A stretch of DNA of 64,000 nucleotides. Origin: Dyella sp. BiH032. GTDB taxonomy: Bacteria; Pseudomonadota; Gammaproteobacteria; Xanthomonadales; Rhodanobacteraceae. The notes beneath the pieces were generated by a model. The model did not search any database. It was not told the origin of the DNA and was given only the letters and a program-made list of their open reading frames with translations. The DNA is taken from NCBI RefSeq assembly GCF_031954525.1, contig NZ_CP134867.1, forward strand, positions 4,340,001-4,404,000, in the 5' to 3' direction. Position numbers and translations under genes: made by a program. Within the stretch, counting starts at the first letter, position 1; every line of letters starts with the position of its first letter. Shown piece after piece: positions 1 through 12,814 of the stretch.

Positions 1-1261
<1,261 letters not shown>

Positions 1262-1310
1262 TCCCGGGCGGCGCGGACCCGCGCCGCCTTCACGACAGCT
1301 GGAGGTCTTC

Positions 1311-2258
1311 ATGCGGAACGCCCCCTCGCCCGCCTTCGTCGCGCCGGCCTTTGCCACCCCCGCCGACGCGACGGCCCGGCAGCGCTGGCTGGTGTTCTCA
1401 CCAGTGGCGCGCATCGTCAACTTTGCCGTGACGATGATCGCCGCCAACCTGCTGCTCGGCTCGCTCATGCACATGCTCGGTTGGTCCCGCGCCGAAGCCG
1501 ATCCGCTGCTGCGTGCGTTCGCCATGCTGCTCGGCCAGGTCATCGCGCCGCTGCTTGCCTACGTCGTGCTGGTCCGCGCCGTCGAGCGCCGCCCGCTCGC
1601 GGAGCTGTCGCTGCGCCGGCTGCCCGCACAGGGCGGTCTCGGCCTGCTGGTCGGCACCGCGCTGATGGGCGCGACGGTGACCTTGCTCTGGCTGCTGGGC
1701 AGCTATCACGTCATCGGCACGAACCCTTCCGCCGACTGGGTGCCCGCCGTGCTGGTCGTGGGGCTGGGTGCCGGCCTGGGCGAGGAGATCATTTCCCGCG
1801 GCGTGCTGTTTCGCATCATCGAGGAAGGCCTCGGCACCTGGTGGGCACTCGGCATCTCGGCGGTGTTCTTTGGCGCCGCGCATATTGGCAACCCGGGCGC
1901 GACGCCGTGGAGTTCCGCGGCGATCGCCATCGAGGCAGGCATCCTGCTGGGGCTGCTGTATCACGTGACCCGTTCGCTGTGGGTGTGCGCCGGCATGCAC
2001 CTGGCGTGGAACGTCATGCAGGGCACGGTGTTCGGCATCGCGGTATCCGGCCATCCGGCGGACGGCTTCCTGGTCGCTTCGCTGAGCGGGCCGGACTGGC
2101 TCAGCGGCGGCGCCTTCGGGGCCGAAGCCTCGGTGGTCGCCCTGCTGGCCTGCAGTTCGGTCAGCGTCGGCCTGCTGGGCATCGCCCTGCGCCGGCGCTC
2201 CATCGTGCCGCCGGCCTGGAAACGGCAGGCGCCGCCCCTGCCCGCCACGCCCGGCTGA
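1311..2258 (+). CDS. CPBP family intramembrane metalloprotease
   Basis: This is a polytopic inner-membrane protein of 315 residues with the three motifs of the CPBP/Abi (CAAX protease and bacteriocin-processing) family. EEIISR carries E158, E159 and R163; FGAAH ends at H191; HLAWN carries H230 and N234. All expected catalytic or metal-binding residues are therefore present and the protein is probably active. Hydrophobic segments flank each motif. The start is supported by GGAGG eight bases before the ATG. It lies between prfC and the sensor kinase operon, 66 bases before the kinase start, so co-transcription with the kinase is possible. The substrate cannot be read from the sequence. Confidence 0.88.
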   Translation: MRNAPSPAFVAPAFATPADATARQRWLVFSPVARIVNFAVTMIAANLLLGSLMHMLGWSRAEADPLLRAFAMLLGQVIAPLLAYVVLVRAVERRPLAELSLRRLPAQGGLGLLVGTALMGATVTLLWLLGSYHVIGTNPSADWVPAVLVVGLGAGLGEEIISRGVLFRIIEEGLGTWWALGISAVFFGAAHIGNPGATPWSSAAIAIEAGILLGLLYHVTRSLWVCAGMHLAWNVMQGTVFGIAVSGHPADGFLVASLSGPDWLSGGAFGAEASVVALLACSSVSVGLLGIALRRRSIVPPAWKRQAPPLPATPG

Positions 2259-2324
2259 CGTCCGCTGGGTTACCCTGCGCGCACCGCAGGCCGGACCGCC
2301 CCGGCCGTCGACAGGGAAAACCGC

Positions 2325-5962
<3,638 letters not shown>

Positions 5963-5966
<4 letters not shown>

Positions 5967-6820
5967 AGGAACGCGGCGGCAAGGCACGCGACACCGAGCT
6001 CGAAGACATCGAGGTCGAGCTGTTCGTGCGCGCACTACAGCTGCGCCACGGCTACGACTTCAGCCAGTACGCACCGGCCTCGCTCAAGCGGCGCATACGG
6101 CAGCTGGCCCAGGCGCACCAGAGCGGCACCATCAGCGCGCTGACCGCGCGCGTGCTGCACGAGCCGGGATTCCTGTCGGCGGTACTGGAGGGTCTGTCGG
6201 TACCGGTCTCCGAAATGTTCCGCGACCCCGAGGTATTCCGCGCGTTGCGCGAGAAGGTCTTCCCCGTGCTGGCCTCGTATCCGCAGATCAACATCTGGCA
6301 GGCGGGCTGCGCACATGGGCAGGAGGTGTATTCGCTGGCCATCCTGCTGGAGGAGGCCGGGCTGTACGAGCGCACGCAGATCTACGCCACCGATTTCAAC
6401 GAAGCTGCGTTGCGGCACGCCCAGGAAGGCATCTATCCGGCCAAGGAGGCCCAGCTCTGGTCGCGCAACTACCAGGCCGCCGGCGGCAGCCATTCGCTGG
6501 CCGACTATTACAGCGCACGCTATGAGCTGCTGAAACTGGACGGGCGGCTGCGCCGTCATGTGATCTTCGCCAATCACAACCTGGTAGCCGACGAAGTGTT
6601 CTGCGAGGCGCACCTGATCCTGTGCCGCAACGTGCTGATCTATTTCTCCGACCCGCTGCAGGACCGCACGCTGGCCCTGTTCCGCGACAGTCTGGTGCGC
6701 GGCGGCTTCCTTTGCCTGGGCACCCGCGAGAGCCTGGACTTCGCGCCGTCCGCGGCCGATTTCGTGCCGGTGGATGCGGGCCTGCGTATCTACCGCCTCG
6801 CGCAGAAGGCGGTGGAGTGA
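5963..6820 (+). CDS. CheR-type glutamate methyltransferase
   Basis: A 285-residue SAM-dependent protein-glutamate O-methyltransferase of the CheR family. The start is the ATG that overlaps the kinase stop (ATGA). The N-terminal helical domain contains SLKRRIRQL, and the SAM site is AGCAHGQEVYSLAILL in place of the usual AGCSTGEE form. ATDFNEAAL and LCRNVLIYFSD match the conserved CheR catalytic core. There is no chemoreceptor, CheA or CheW in the window, so this is probably not a classical chemotaxis enzyme. Its likely substrate is the coiled-coil region of the neighbouring hybrid kinase, which has Glu/Gln-rich receptor-like heptads; this is an inference from operon position. One base separates it from the CheB gene. 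Confidence 0.9.
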
Positions 6821-6821
6821 G

Positions 6822-7391
6822 ATGGGCGCACCGAAGGCCGTCGTCATCGGTTGTTCCGCCGGCGGGCTGGCCGCGCTGGAGAAACTCTTCGGCGGCATCC
6901 TGCCCGGCCTGCCGCAACCGTTCCTGGTGTGTTGCCATACCGGTTCGTCCACCGTGGACATGCTGTGCGAACTGCTGGCGCGCCATGCCGCGATGCCAGT
7001 CGAGGAAGCGCGCGAACGCGAGGCCCCGCGCGGCGGCCACGTGTACGTGGCACCCAGCGGCTATCACCTGCTGGTGGAAGCCGACGGCCGTTTCGCGCTC
7101 AGCGTGGACCCGCGCGTGAGCTTCGCGCGCCCCTCCATCGACGTGCTGTTCGCGTCTGCCGCCGAAGCCTACGGCCCGGGATTGGCCGGCATGATACTGA
7201 CCGGTGCCAACAGCGACGGCGCGGCCGGATTGGCCGCGCTGCGCGCGCGCGGCGGATTGGCCATCGTGCAGCAGCCGGACGACGCGGAATCCCCTGCCAT
7301 GCCGCAGGCCGCGCTCGAGCGCGCCGGTGCGGACCATTGCCTGCCCCTGGCGGCCATCGCGCCGCTGCTCAACCGAATCTGTCTGTCATGA
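6822..7391 (+). CDS. Stand-alone CheB-type methylesterase (no receiver domain)
   Basis: A 189-residue protein that contains only the CheB catalytic domain. The nucleophile S12 is in IGCSAGG, H39 is in CCHTG, and the acid D132 is in TGANSDGAAG, matching the Ser-His-Asp triad of chemotaxis CheB. The N-terminal receiver domain of canonical CheB is absent, so phosphorylation control must come from elsewhere, or the activity is constitutive. The ATG lies one base after the CheR stop, and its own stop overlaps the following ATG. A longer in-frame N-terminal extension back to 6774 lies inside CheR and was not used. It probably reverses the CheR modification. Confidence 0.9.
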   Translation: MGAPKAVVIGCSAGGLAALEKLFGGILPGLPQPFLVCCHTGSSTVDMLCELLARHAAMPVEEAREREAPRGGHVYVAPSGYHLLVEADGRFALSVDPRVSFARPSIDVLFASAAEAYGPGLAGMILTGANSDGAAGLAALRARGGLAIVQQPDDAESPAMPQAALERAGADHCLPLAAIAPLLNRICLS

Positions 7392-8383
7392 CTGCCGAAC
7401 GCCCCAAGATCCTCGTCGTCGACGATACCCACGCCAACCTCGTGGCCATGCGCCGGCTGCTCGCCGACTGCGGCGCCGAGCTGCACGAAGCCGGCAGCGG
7501 CAACGAGGCGCTCGCGATGTGCCTGGACCACGATTTCGCGCTGATCCTGCTCGATGTGAACATGCCGGACATGGACGGCTTCGAGGTCGCGTCGCTGCTG
7601 GGCGAATCCGGCCAGCTGCTTGAGACGCCGATCATCTTCGTCACCGCGGCGTATGCGGACGACATCAACCGGCTCAAGGGTTACCGCTTCGGCGCGGTGG
7701 ACTACATCGCCAAACCAGTGAACGACGTGATCCTGCAATCGAAGGTACGCGTGTTCCTGGAGCTCTACGCGGCACGTGCCCAGTTGCGCTCCACCCTGCA
7801 CGAACTGTCGGAACGCAATCGCCAGCTCGACCTGGAAATCGCCGAGCGCAAGCGCATCGAGGCACAGATCCGCCATCAGGCCACGCACGACCTGCTGACC
7901 GGGCTGCCCAACCGCATGCTGTTCCGCGATCGCCTGACCACCGCCATGCAGCGAATGCCCCGGCATGGCCAGCCGTTCGCGCTGGTCATGCTGGACATCG
8001 ATGGCTTCAAGGGCGTCAACGACAATCACGGGCATCCCGCCGGCGACGCCCTGCTGCGCGCCATCGCCACGCGCCTCAACGAGCTGCTGCGCGCCAGCGA
8101 TACGGTGGCGCGGCTGGGCGGCGACGAGTTCGCATTGATCCTGGAGGAAGTGACGGATCAACCCGCACTGATCGAGCGTTGCCGCAGCATCGGCGCCGCG
8201 CTGGCGGCACCTTATCCGCTGGAGGGCCGGCACGGGCCGTTCGTTGCCCAGGTGAGCGCCAGCCAGGGCATCGCGGTGTGGGACGGCGATGCGCGCAACG
8301 ACGAGGACCTGATCCAGGCTGCCGACCGCGCTCTGTACAAGGCAAAAGAGGAAGGCAAGAACCGGTGCGTGGTCGCGCCCTGA
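7388..8383 (+). CDS. Receiver-GGDEF response regulator (diguanylate cyclase)
   Basis: A 331-residue cytoplasmic response regulator predicted to synthesise cyclic di-GMP. The receiver domain has VVDD at the acidic pocket, phospho-acceptor D56 in LILLDVNMP and K109 in YIAKPVN. A coiled-coil signalling helix at about 125-160 leads to the GGDEF domain. The active-site motif GGDEF is intact at 244-248, and the inhibitory I-site RASD lies exactly five residues before it, so product inhibition is expected. The start is the ATG overlapping the CheB stop. It is the output of the kinase-CheR-CheB operon: the kinase probably phosphorylates it directly. Confidence 0.94.
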   Translation: MTAERPKILVVDDTHANLVAMRRLLADCGAELHEAGSGNEALAMCLDHDFALILLDVNMPDMDGFEVASLLGESGQLLETPIIFVTAAYADDINRLKGYRFGAVDYIAKPVNDVILQSKVRVFLELYAARAQLRSTLHELSERNRQLDLEIAERKRIEAQIRHQATHDLLTGLPNRMLFRDRLTTAMQRMPRHGQPFALVMLDIDGFKGVNDNHGHPAGDALLRAIATRLNELLRASDTVARLGGDEFALILEEVTDQPALIERCRSIGAALAAPYPLEGRHGPFVAQVSASQGIAVWDGDARNDEDLIQAADRALYKAKEEGKNRCVVAP

Positions 8384-8565
8384 GGACGGGCCGGCTCGTC
8401 GGGGGCATCAACGCAGGGAGAGCGGCTCGGCCCATAGCGCCGCACCGAGCACGAACGCCGCCGTAAGGCCGTGGACGAGCAAGGGGTCGTAGCGGAGGAG
8501 AACACGGCGAAACCCAGGCTGTGCGCTCCGCGGAGGCACAGCGGGGTTCGCCGCGCAGTCCGCCG

Positions 8566-11034
8566 TCAGGCGGCGTCGGCCAGTTTCTTGGCGTCTTCCC
8601 GGGTCTTGGCCGCGCCCAGCTCCGCGGGGTCGAAGTCGTCCACGGAGATGAACTCGAACACGCCTTCGCGCACGCGCTTGAGCAGCGCGGCTTCGGCGCT
8701 GTCGATCACGCCGGCCTTCTCCGCCTCGGCCAGCTGGCCGACGTAGTCGTGCGACTTGAACTGGCCGGCCTTCTGCGCCTTGAGGAACTTGCGCTCCACC
8801 GGCTCGGCGGCGATCACGTCCGGCAGCAGCGCGTTCATGCGGCCGACCGTGTTGTTCGCCGTCGGGGTGAGGTACACCCATTCGAGCAGGCGGTCGCGTG
8901 CCTCGCCCGGCGCGGTGATGATCGCGGCGACGCGGCGGCCCAAGCGGTCGGACGGCGGGACTTCGCGGCGGCCGAACGGGAACACGAGCGCGCGCAGCAG
9001 CCAGGACACGGGCTTCACCGGGAAATTGCGGATCGCGCCGTCCAGCGCCATCTGCGTGCGCCACATGCACTCGTGGAACGCCCAGGCCAGCAGCGGACGA
9101 TCCGCTTCCGGACGGCCCGTGTCCTCGTAGCGCTTGAGCATAGCGCTGGCGATGTACAGGTAGCTCAGCACGTCGCCCAGGCGGGCCGACAGCTTTTCCT
9201 TGAACTTCAGCTTGCCGCCGAGCACGCCCATGAATGTGTCGGCGCACAGCGCCAGCGCAGCCGAATAGCGGTCGAGCTTGCGGTAGTAGCGGCGGGTGTA
9301 CGCATCGCCCGCGGCCTCGCCGATGCGCGAACCGGTAAGTCCGAGGGTGAAGGCGCGTACCGCGTTGGAAATGCCGAAGCCGATGTGGCTGAACAGCAGG
9401 CGGTCGAAGGTCCGCAGGCGGTCGCCGTAGTCGGCGATGGACAACGCCTGCATTTCCTTCAGCACGTAGGGATGGCAGCGGATGGCGCCCTGGCCGAAGA
9501 TCATCAGGCTGCGCGTCATGATGTTCGCGCCTTCCACCGTGATGGCGATCGGCACGCCCTGCCAGGCGCGGCCGGCATAGTTCTTCGGGCCCAGCTGCAC
9601 CGCCTTGCCGCCGTGCACGTCCATGGCGTCGCCGGCAATCACGCGGCCCCATTCCGTGGCGTGATACTTGGCGATGGCCGACGGCACCGCCGGCTTTTCG
9701 CCGCGGTCCACCGCGGCCGCCGTGGCGCGCGACAGCGCGGCCGTGGCGTAGGTCAGTCCGCCGATGCGGGCCAGCGCCTCTTCCACACCTTCGAACCGGG
9801 CGATCGAAAGACCGAACTGCTTGCGCATGCGCGCATAGGCGCCGGTCGCCGCGACCGCGGCGCGCACGCCGCCGGTGGCGTTGGACGGCAGCGAGATGGC
9901 GCGGCCGACCGACAGGCATTCCACCAGCATGCGCCAGCCGTGGCCGGCCATGTGCGGGCCGCCGATCAGCACCGACAGCGGCACGAACATGTCCTTGCCG
10001 TGCACGGGGCCGTTCTGGAACGGAACGTTCAGCGGGAAATGACGGCGGCCGATCTGCAGGCCGGGCGTCGAGCGCGGAATCAGGGCCAGGGTGATGCCGA
10101 GGTCTTCCTTGTCGCCCAGCAGTTTTTCCGGGTCATACATGCGGAAGGCCAGGCCGACGACCGTGGCGATCGGCGCCAGCGTGATGTAGCGCTTGTCGAA
10201 GGTGAGGCGGATGCCCACGGTCTCGACACCGTCCACCGTCTGCTTGCAGACGATGCCGTAGTCGGTGATCGAGGTGGCATCGGAGCCGGCATACGGGCCG
10301 GTGAGGGCGAAGCACGGGATTTCTTCGCCCACCGCGAGGCGCGGCAGGTAATAGTTCTTCTGCTCGTCGCTGCCGTAGTGCAGCAGCAGTTCCGCCGGGC
10401 CGAGCGAATTGGGCACGGCGACGGTGGAAGCGACGGTGGCCGACATGGTGGCCAGCTTCTGCAGCACCGCCGAGTGCGCCAGCGCGGAAAAGCCCAGGCC
10501 GCCGTACTGCTTCGGGATGATCATGCCGAAGAACTTGTTCTTCTTGACGAAGGTCCAGACCTCCGGCGGCAGGTCGGCCAGCTCGTGGGTGATCTGCCAG
10601 TCGTCGAGCATGCCGCAAAGCTGCTCTACCGGGCCGTCCATGAAGGCCTGCTCTTCGGTGCTCAGCTCCGGCTTCGGCTGCCTGATCAGCTCGTGCCAGT
10701 CCGGCTTGCCGGAGAACAGCTGGCCTTCGAAACCGACGGTGCCGGCTTCCAGCGCGGTCTGTTCGGTCTCTGACAGCTTGGGCGTGACCTTGGCGAATAG
10801 CTTGAGCAGCGGCGCGCTGATCTTCTTGCGGCGGAAATCCACCATCAGCAGCGGCAGTGCGACGAGCAGCTCGAGGATGACCAGCACGGCCGTGGTGACC
10901 GGCGCGCCGACGATCAGCCCGACCACCAGCGTCGCCGCGACGGTCACGATCGACCAGGTCCGGAGGCTGCTGCGGTGGTAGGCACAGGCGCCGGTGGCAA
11001 TGAGTGCCGCCAGCAGGGTGAGGATCACGGACAT
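8566..11034 (-). CDS. fadE: Acyl-CoA dehydrogenase FadE
   Basis: FadE catalyses the first, FAD-dependent dehydrogenation step of fatty-acid beta-oxidation. The 822-residue length matches the large membrane-associated FadE type (E. coli about 814). Two N-terminal hydrophobic segments (MSVILTLLAALIATGACAY and the following stretch) anchor it. The core contains IPKQYGGLGFSALAHS, ALTGPYAGSDATSI and a C-terminal extension typical of FadE. The start at 11034 is chosen because GAGGTG stands six bases upstream; longer in-frame extensions have no such site. It is transcribed alone, convergent with the GGDEF regulator. The 182 bases between them show no convincing gene. Confidence 0.95.
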   Translation of the reverse strand: MSVILTLLAALIATGACAYHRSSLRTWSIVTVAATLVVGLIVGAPVTTAVLVILELLVALPLLMVDFRRKKISAPLLKLFAKVTPKLSETEQTALEAGTVGFEGQLFSGKPDWHELIRQPKPELSTEEQAFMDGPVEQLCGMLDDWQITHELADLPPEVWTFVKKNKFFGMIIPKQYGGLGFSALAHSAVLQKLATMSATVASTVAVPNSLGPAELLLHYGSDEQKNYYLPRLAVGEEIPCFALTGPYAGSDATSITDYGIVCKQTVDGVETVGIRLTFDKRYITLAPIATVVGLAFRMYDPEKLLGDKEDLGITLALIPRSTPGLQIGRRHFPLNVPFQNGPVHGKDMFVPLSVLIGGPHMAGHGWRMLVECLSVGRAISLPSNATGGVRAAVAATGAYARMRKQFGLSIARFEGVEEALARIGGLTYATAALSRATAAAVDRGEKPAVPSAIAKYHATEWGRVIAGDAMDVHGGKAVQLGPKNYAGRAWQGVPIAITVEGANIMTRSLMIFGQGAIRCHPYVLKEMQALSIADYGDRLRTFDRLLFSHIGFGISNAVRAFTLGLTGSRIGEAAGDAYTRRYYRKLDRYSAALALCADTFMGVLGGKLKFKEKLSARLGDVLSYLYIASAMLKRYEDTGRPEADRPLLAWAFHECMWRTQMALDGAIRNFPVKPVSWLLRALVFPFGRREVPPSDRLGRRVAAIITAPGEARDRLLEWVYLTPTANNTVGRMNALLPDVIAAEPVERKFLKAQKAGQFKSHDYVGQLAEAEKAGVIDSAEAALLKRVREGVFEFISVDDFDPAELGAAKTREDAKKLADAA

Positions 11035-11116
11035 GGAAGCACCTCGTCGCAAATGGCGTTGTTGCAGAAGACAGGCATAAGCACTACTCGATCGGTCCGC
11101 GTCCGTGCGGTCTATG

Positions 11117-11989
11117 TCAGGTTCCGCTGCCCAGCGCCCGCACGAATCGTGCGATCTGCCGGGTGAAAGCGTCGTTGGCGTCGCCGGCGACCATGTGCGT
11201 GGCGCGCGGCAGTTCCACATGCTCGGCCTGGGGCACGAGCCGGAGAAATTCGTCGACGGTGTCGCGCGAGACCACGTCGCTGCGCCCGCCCGAGAGCAGC
11301 AGCACCGGCACGCGCACCTGGGCGGCGGCGCTCATCAGGCGCGGCTGGTAGCGCTCGCTCTCGCGCACCAGATCGCCGCCCAGCAGGACCGGATCCCAAT
11401 GCCAGCGCAGGCGGCCGTCGGTGCCTTCGCGCAGCAAGGGGCGAAGCTGGTCCTCGCTCTTGCGGCCCGCGCGGTGCGGCAGGTAGGCGGCGATCTGCTC
11501 GGCGGCCTCGGCGTAATCGGCGAAACCGTCCGGATGGGCCTGCATGAAGGCCAGGATGCGCTCGACCCCGGCGGTCTCCCAGCGCGGCGTGATGTCGACC
11601 AGCACCAGCGCGCGGAACAGCGCGGGGTCCAGCTCCCCAGCCACGACCAGGCCGAGCAGACCGCCCATGGACGCGCCTACGAGGACGGGTGGCGTGGGCT
11701 GCGACCGCGCCAGCCCGACCAGATCGGAAGCGAACTGCTCCATGTGGTAGTCACCGCCGGCCACGCGCCCGCTCTCGCCGTGGCCGCGGCTGTCGAACGT
11801 GACGCAGCGATAGCCTTCGTCGGCCAGCGCGCTCGCAGTCGCCGTCCAGGCATGGCGCGTCTGGCCGAAGCCATGGGCGAACAGCAGGGTGGGAGCGCCG
11901 TTCTCTCCGCGTACGTCGACGGCCAACCGCACGCCATCGGCGGCGGCAAAGGAGGTTTGAAGGGGCGCCGAGGGCGGGACGATAACCAT
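11117..11989 (-). CDS. Alpha/beta hydrolase
   Basis: A 290-residue cytoplasmic alpha/beta-hydrolase-fold protein. The oxyanion segment is AHGFGQTRHAW, the nucleophile S107 is in the elbow GASMGG, the acid is D238 in GGRSDVVS and the histidine is H265 in ATHMVAG, so a complete catalytic triad is present. It could be an esterase, lactonase or peroxidase-like member; the substrate cannot be assigned. The start codon has no Shine-Dalgarno and lies at the expected transcription start of a promoter at 11997-12026, which suggests a leaderless mRNA. It is divergent from a TetR regulator 120 bases away, and an 18-bp palindrome covers its start codon. Confidence 0.88.
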   Translation of the reverse strand: MVIVPPSAPLQTSFAAADGVRLAVDVRGENGAPTLLFAHGFGQTRHAWTATASALADEGYRCVTFDSRGHGESGRVAGGDYHMEQFASDLVGLARSQPTPPVLVGASMGGLLGLVVAGELDPALFRALVLVDITPRWETAGVERILAFMQAHPDGFADYAEAAEQIAAYLPHRAGRKSEDQLRPLLREGTDGRLRWHWDPVLLGGDLVRESERYQPRLMSAAAQVRVPVLLLSGGRSDVVSRDTVDEFLRLVPQAEHVELPRATHMVAGDANDAFTRQIARFVRALGSGT

Positions 11990-12003
11990 ACGGACGAGTA
12001 TGG
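11986..12003. promoter_or_regulatory. Inverted repeat, candidate TetR-family operator
   Basis: CCATAC-N6-GTATGG is a perfect 6+6 inverted repeat with a six-base spacer. It covers both the start codon of the hydrolase (11987-11989) and the -10 element of its putative promoter. The placement between a TetR gene and a divergent hydrolase is classical for autogenous control. The arms are short, so chance cannot be excluded. Confidence 0.4.
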
Positions 12004-12026
12004 ATTGCCGTCCGAGCCGCCGTCAA
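11997..12026 (-). promoter_or_regulatory. Putative leaderless promoter of the alpha/beta hydrolase
   Basis: On the minus strand TTGACG (12021-12026) and CATACT (11997-12002) are separated by 18 bases. Seven bases follow before the ATG of the hydrolase, which places transcription start at or next to the A of the start codon. The absence of a ribosome binding site agrees with leaderless translation. Confidence 0.4.
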
Positions 12027-12073
12027 CAACCGGTTGGCATCGCCGTGTCGCGCCCGGCGGCCGTACCGCTCGG

Positions 12074-12102
12074 ATTACAAAGCACCGCGCTGGGGCTACC
12101 AT
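12074..12102 (+). promoter_or_regulatory. Putative promoter of the TetR gene
   Basis: ATTACA (12074-12079) and TACCAT (12097-12102) are spaced by 17 bases. Only six bases separate the -10 element from the ATG at 12109, again suggesting a leaderless transcript. Both hexamers match consensus in four or fewer positions, so the call is tentative. Confidence 0.28.
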
Positions 12103-12108
12103 GCGCGG

Positions 12109-12687
12109 ATGAATGTCAGCGCAAAAACCGAACGGACCCGCCTCTCCGCCGAGGACTGGGAAGACGCCGCCCTCAAGCTGATCGCCGACCAGGGCGTCGG
12201 CGCCCTCGCCGTCGAGGCCCTCGCCCGCCAGCTCGGCGTGACCAAGGGCAGCTTCTACTGGCACTTCCGCACCCGCGAAGCCTTGCTGCAGGCCGCGCTG
12301 GAGCGCTGGGAGCAGTACGGCGAGCGCGAGGTGATCAGCCAGATCGAGGCCATGCCCGATCCGCGCGCTCGCCTGCCGGAACTGTTCCGGCGCGTGGCCC
12401 ACGAAATCGCCCCGCACCGCGTCTATGCGGCCCTGCTCAAGGCGTTGGACCACCCGCAGGTGGTGCCGGTGATGGCCCGCGTCTCGCAGCGGCGCATGGA
12501 CTTCCTCACCACGATCTACCGCGAAGCGGGGCTGGAACCGACCGAGGCCCTCAATCGCGCGCGGCTCACCTACGCGGCCTACGTCGGCTTCCTGCAGCTG
12601 AACTTCACGCTGGGTCTACCGCGCATCAGCCATGAAGAGTTCGATGCCTACGTCGAGCACATGATCCGGACACTTACGCCGGCCTGA
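12109..12687 (+). CDS. TetR/AcrR family transcriptional regulator
   Basis: A 192-residue one-component regulator. The N-terminal TetR DNA-binding domain is clear: the helix-turn-helix lies in VEALARQLGVTKGSFYWHFR, followed by the usual REALLQAALERW. The C-terminal ligand-binding part is helical and ends with FDAYVEHMIRTLTPA. The start at 12109 is preferred to in-frame codons further upstream because the protein then begins at the normal distance from the domain. It faces away from the alpha/beta hydrolase and probably represses it through the palindrome at 11986-12003. The ligand is unknown. A 9-bp hairpin follows the stop. Confidence 0.92.
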   Translation: MNVSAKTERTRLSAEDWEDAALKLIADQGVGALAVEALARQLGVTKGSFYWHFRTREALLQAALERWEQYGEREVISQIEAMPDPRARLPELFRRVAHEIAPHRVYAALLKALDHPQVVPVMARVSQRRMDFLTTIYREAGLEPTEALNRARLTYAAYVGFLQLNFTLGLPRISHEEFDAYVEHMIRTLTPA

Positions 12688-12690
12688 AAG

Positions 12691-12712
12691 CCAAGCCGCA
12701 TCAGCGGCTTGG
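12691..12712 (+). terminator. Hairpin downstream of the TetR gene
   Basis: CCAAGCCGC and GCGGCTTGG form a 9-bp stem with loop ATCA just after the TetR stop. No T-run follows, so intrinsic termination would be weak. A second stem, GCGGGGTG/CACCCCGC at 12720-12744, follows within the upstream region of pckG. Confidence 0.35.
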
Positions 12713-12814
12713 GGGCCTTGCGGGGTGGCTTTGCTGCACCCCGCCTTGCAAAGGCCAGTTCACGCAAACTACCGTTTCTACTCTTTTTTGTCCTAAGACC
12801 AGAGTGAGGAACGC

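Noticed and set aside
6774..6821. Upstream in-frame extension of CheB
   Set aside because: Lies within CheR; the ATG at 6822 directly after the CheR stop fits better.
8408..8565. Hydrophobic-looking minus-strand frame after the fadE stop (VHGLTAAFVLGAALWAE)
   Set aside because: There is no start codon or ribosome site of its own after the fadE stop; it could be the remnant of something, but I cannot support a gene.
8521..10773. 750-codon plus-strand frame opposite fadE
   Set aside because: Composition rich in His, Gln, Arg and Ala and no domain; fadE on the other strand explains the region.
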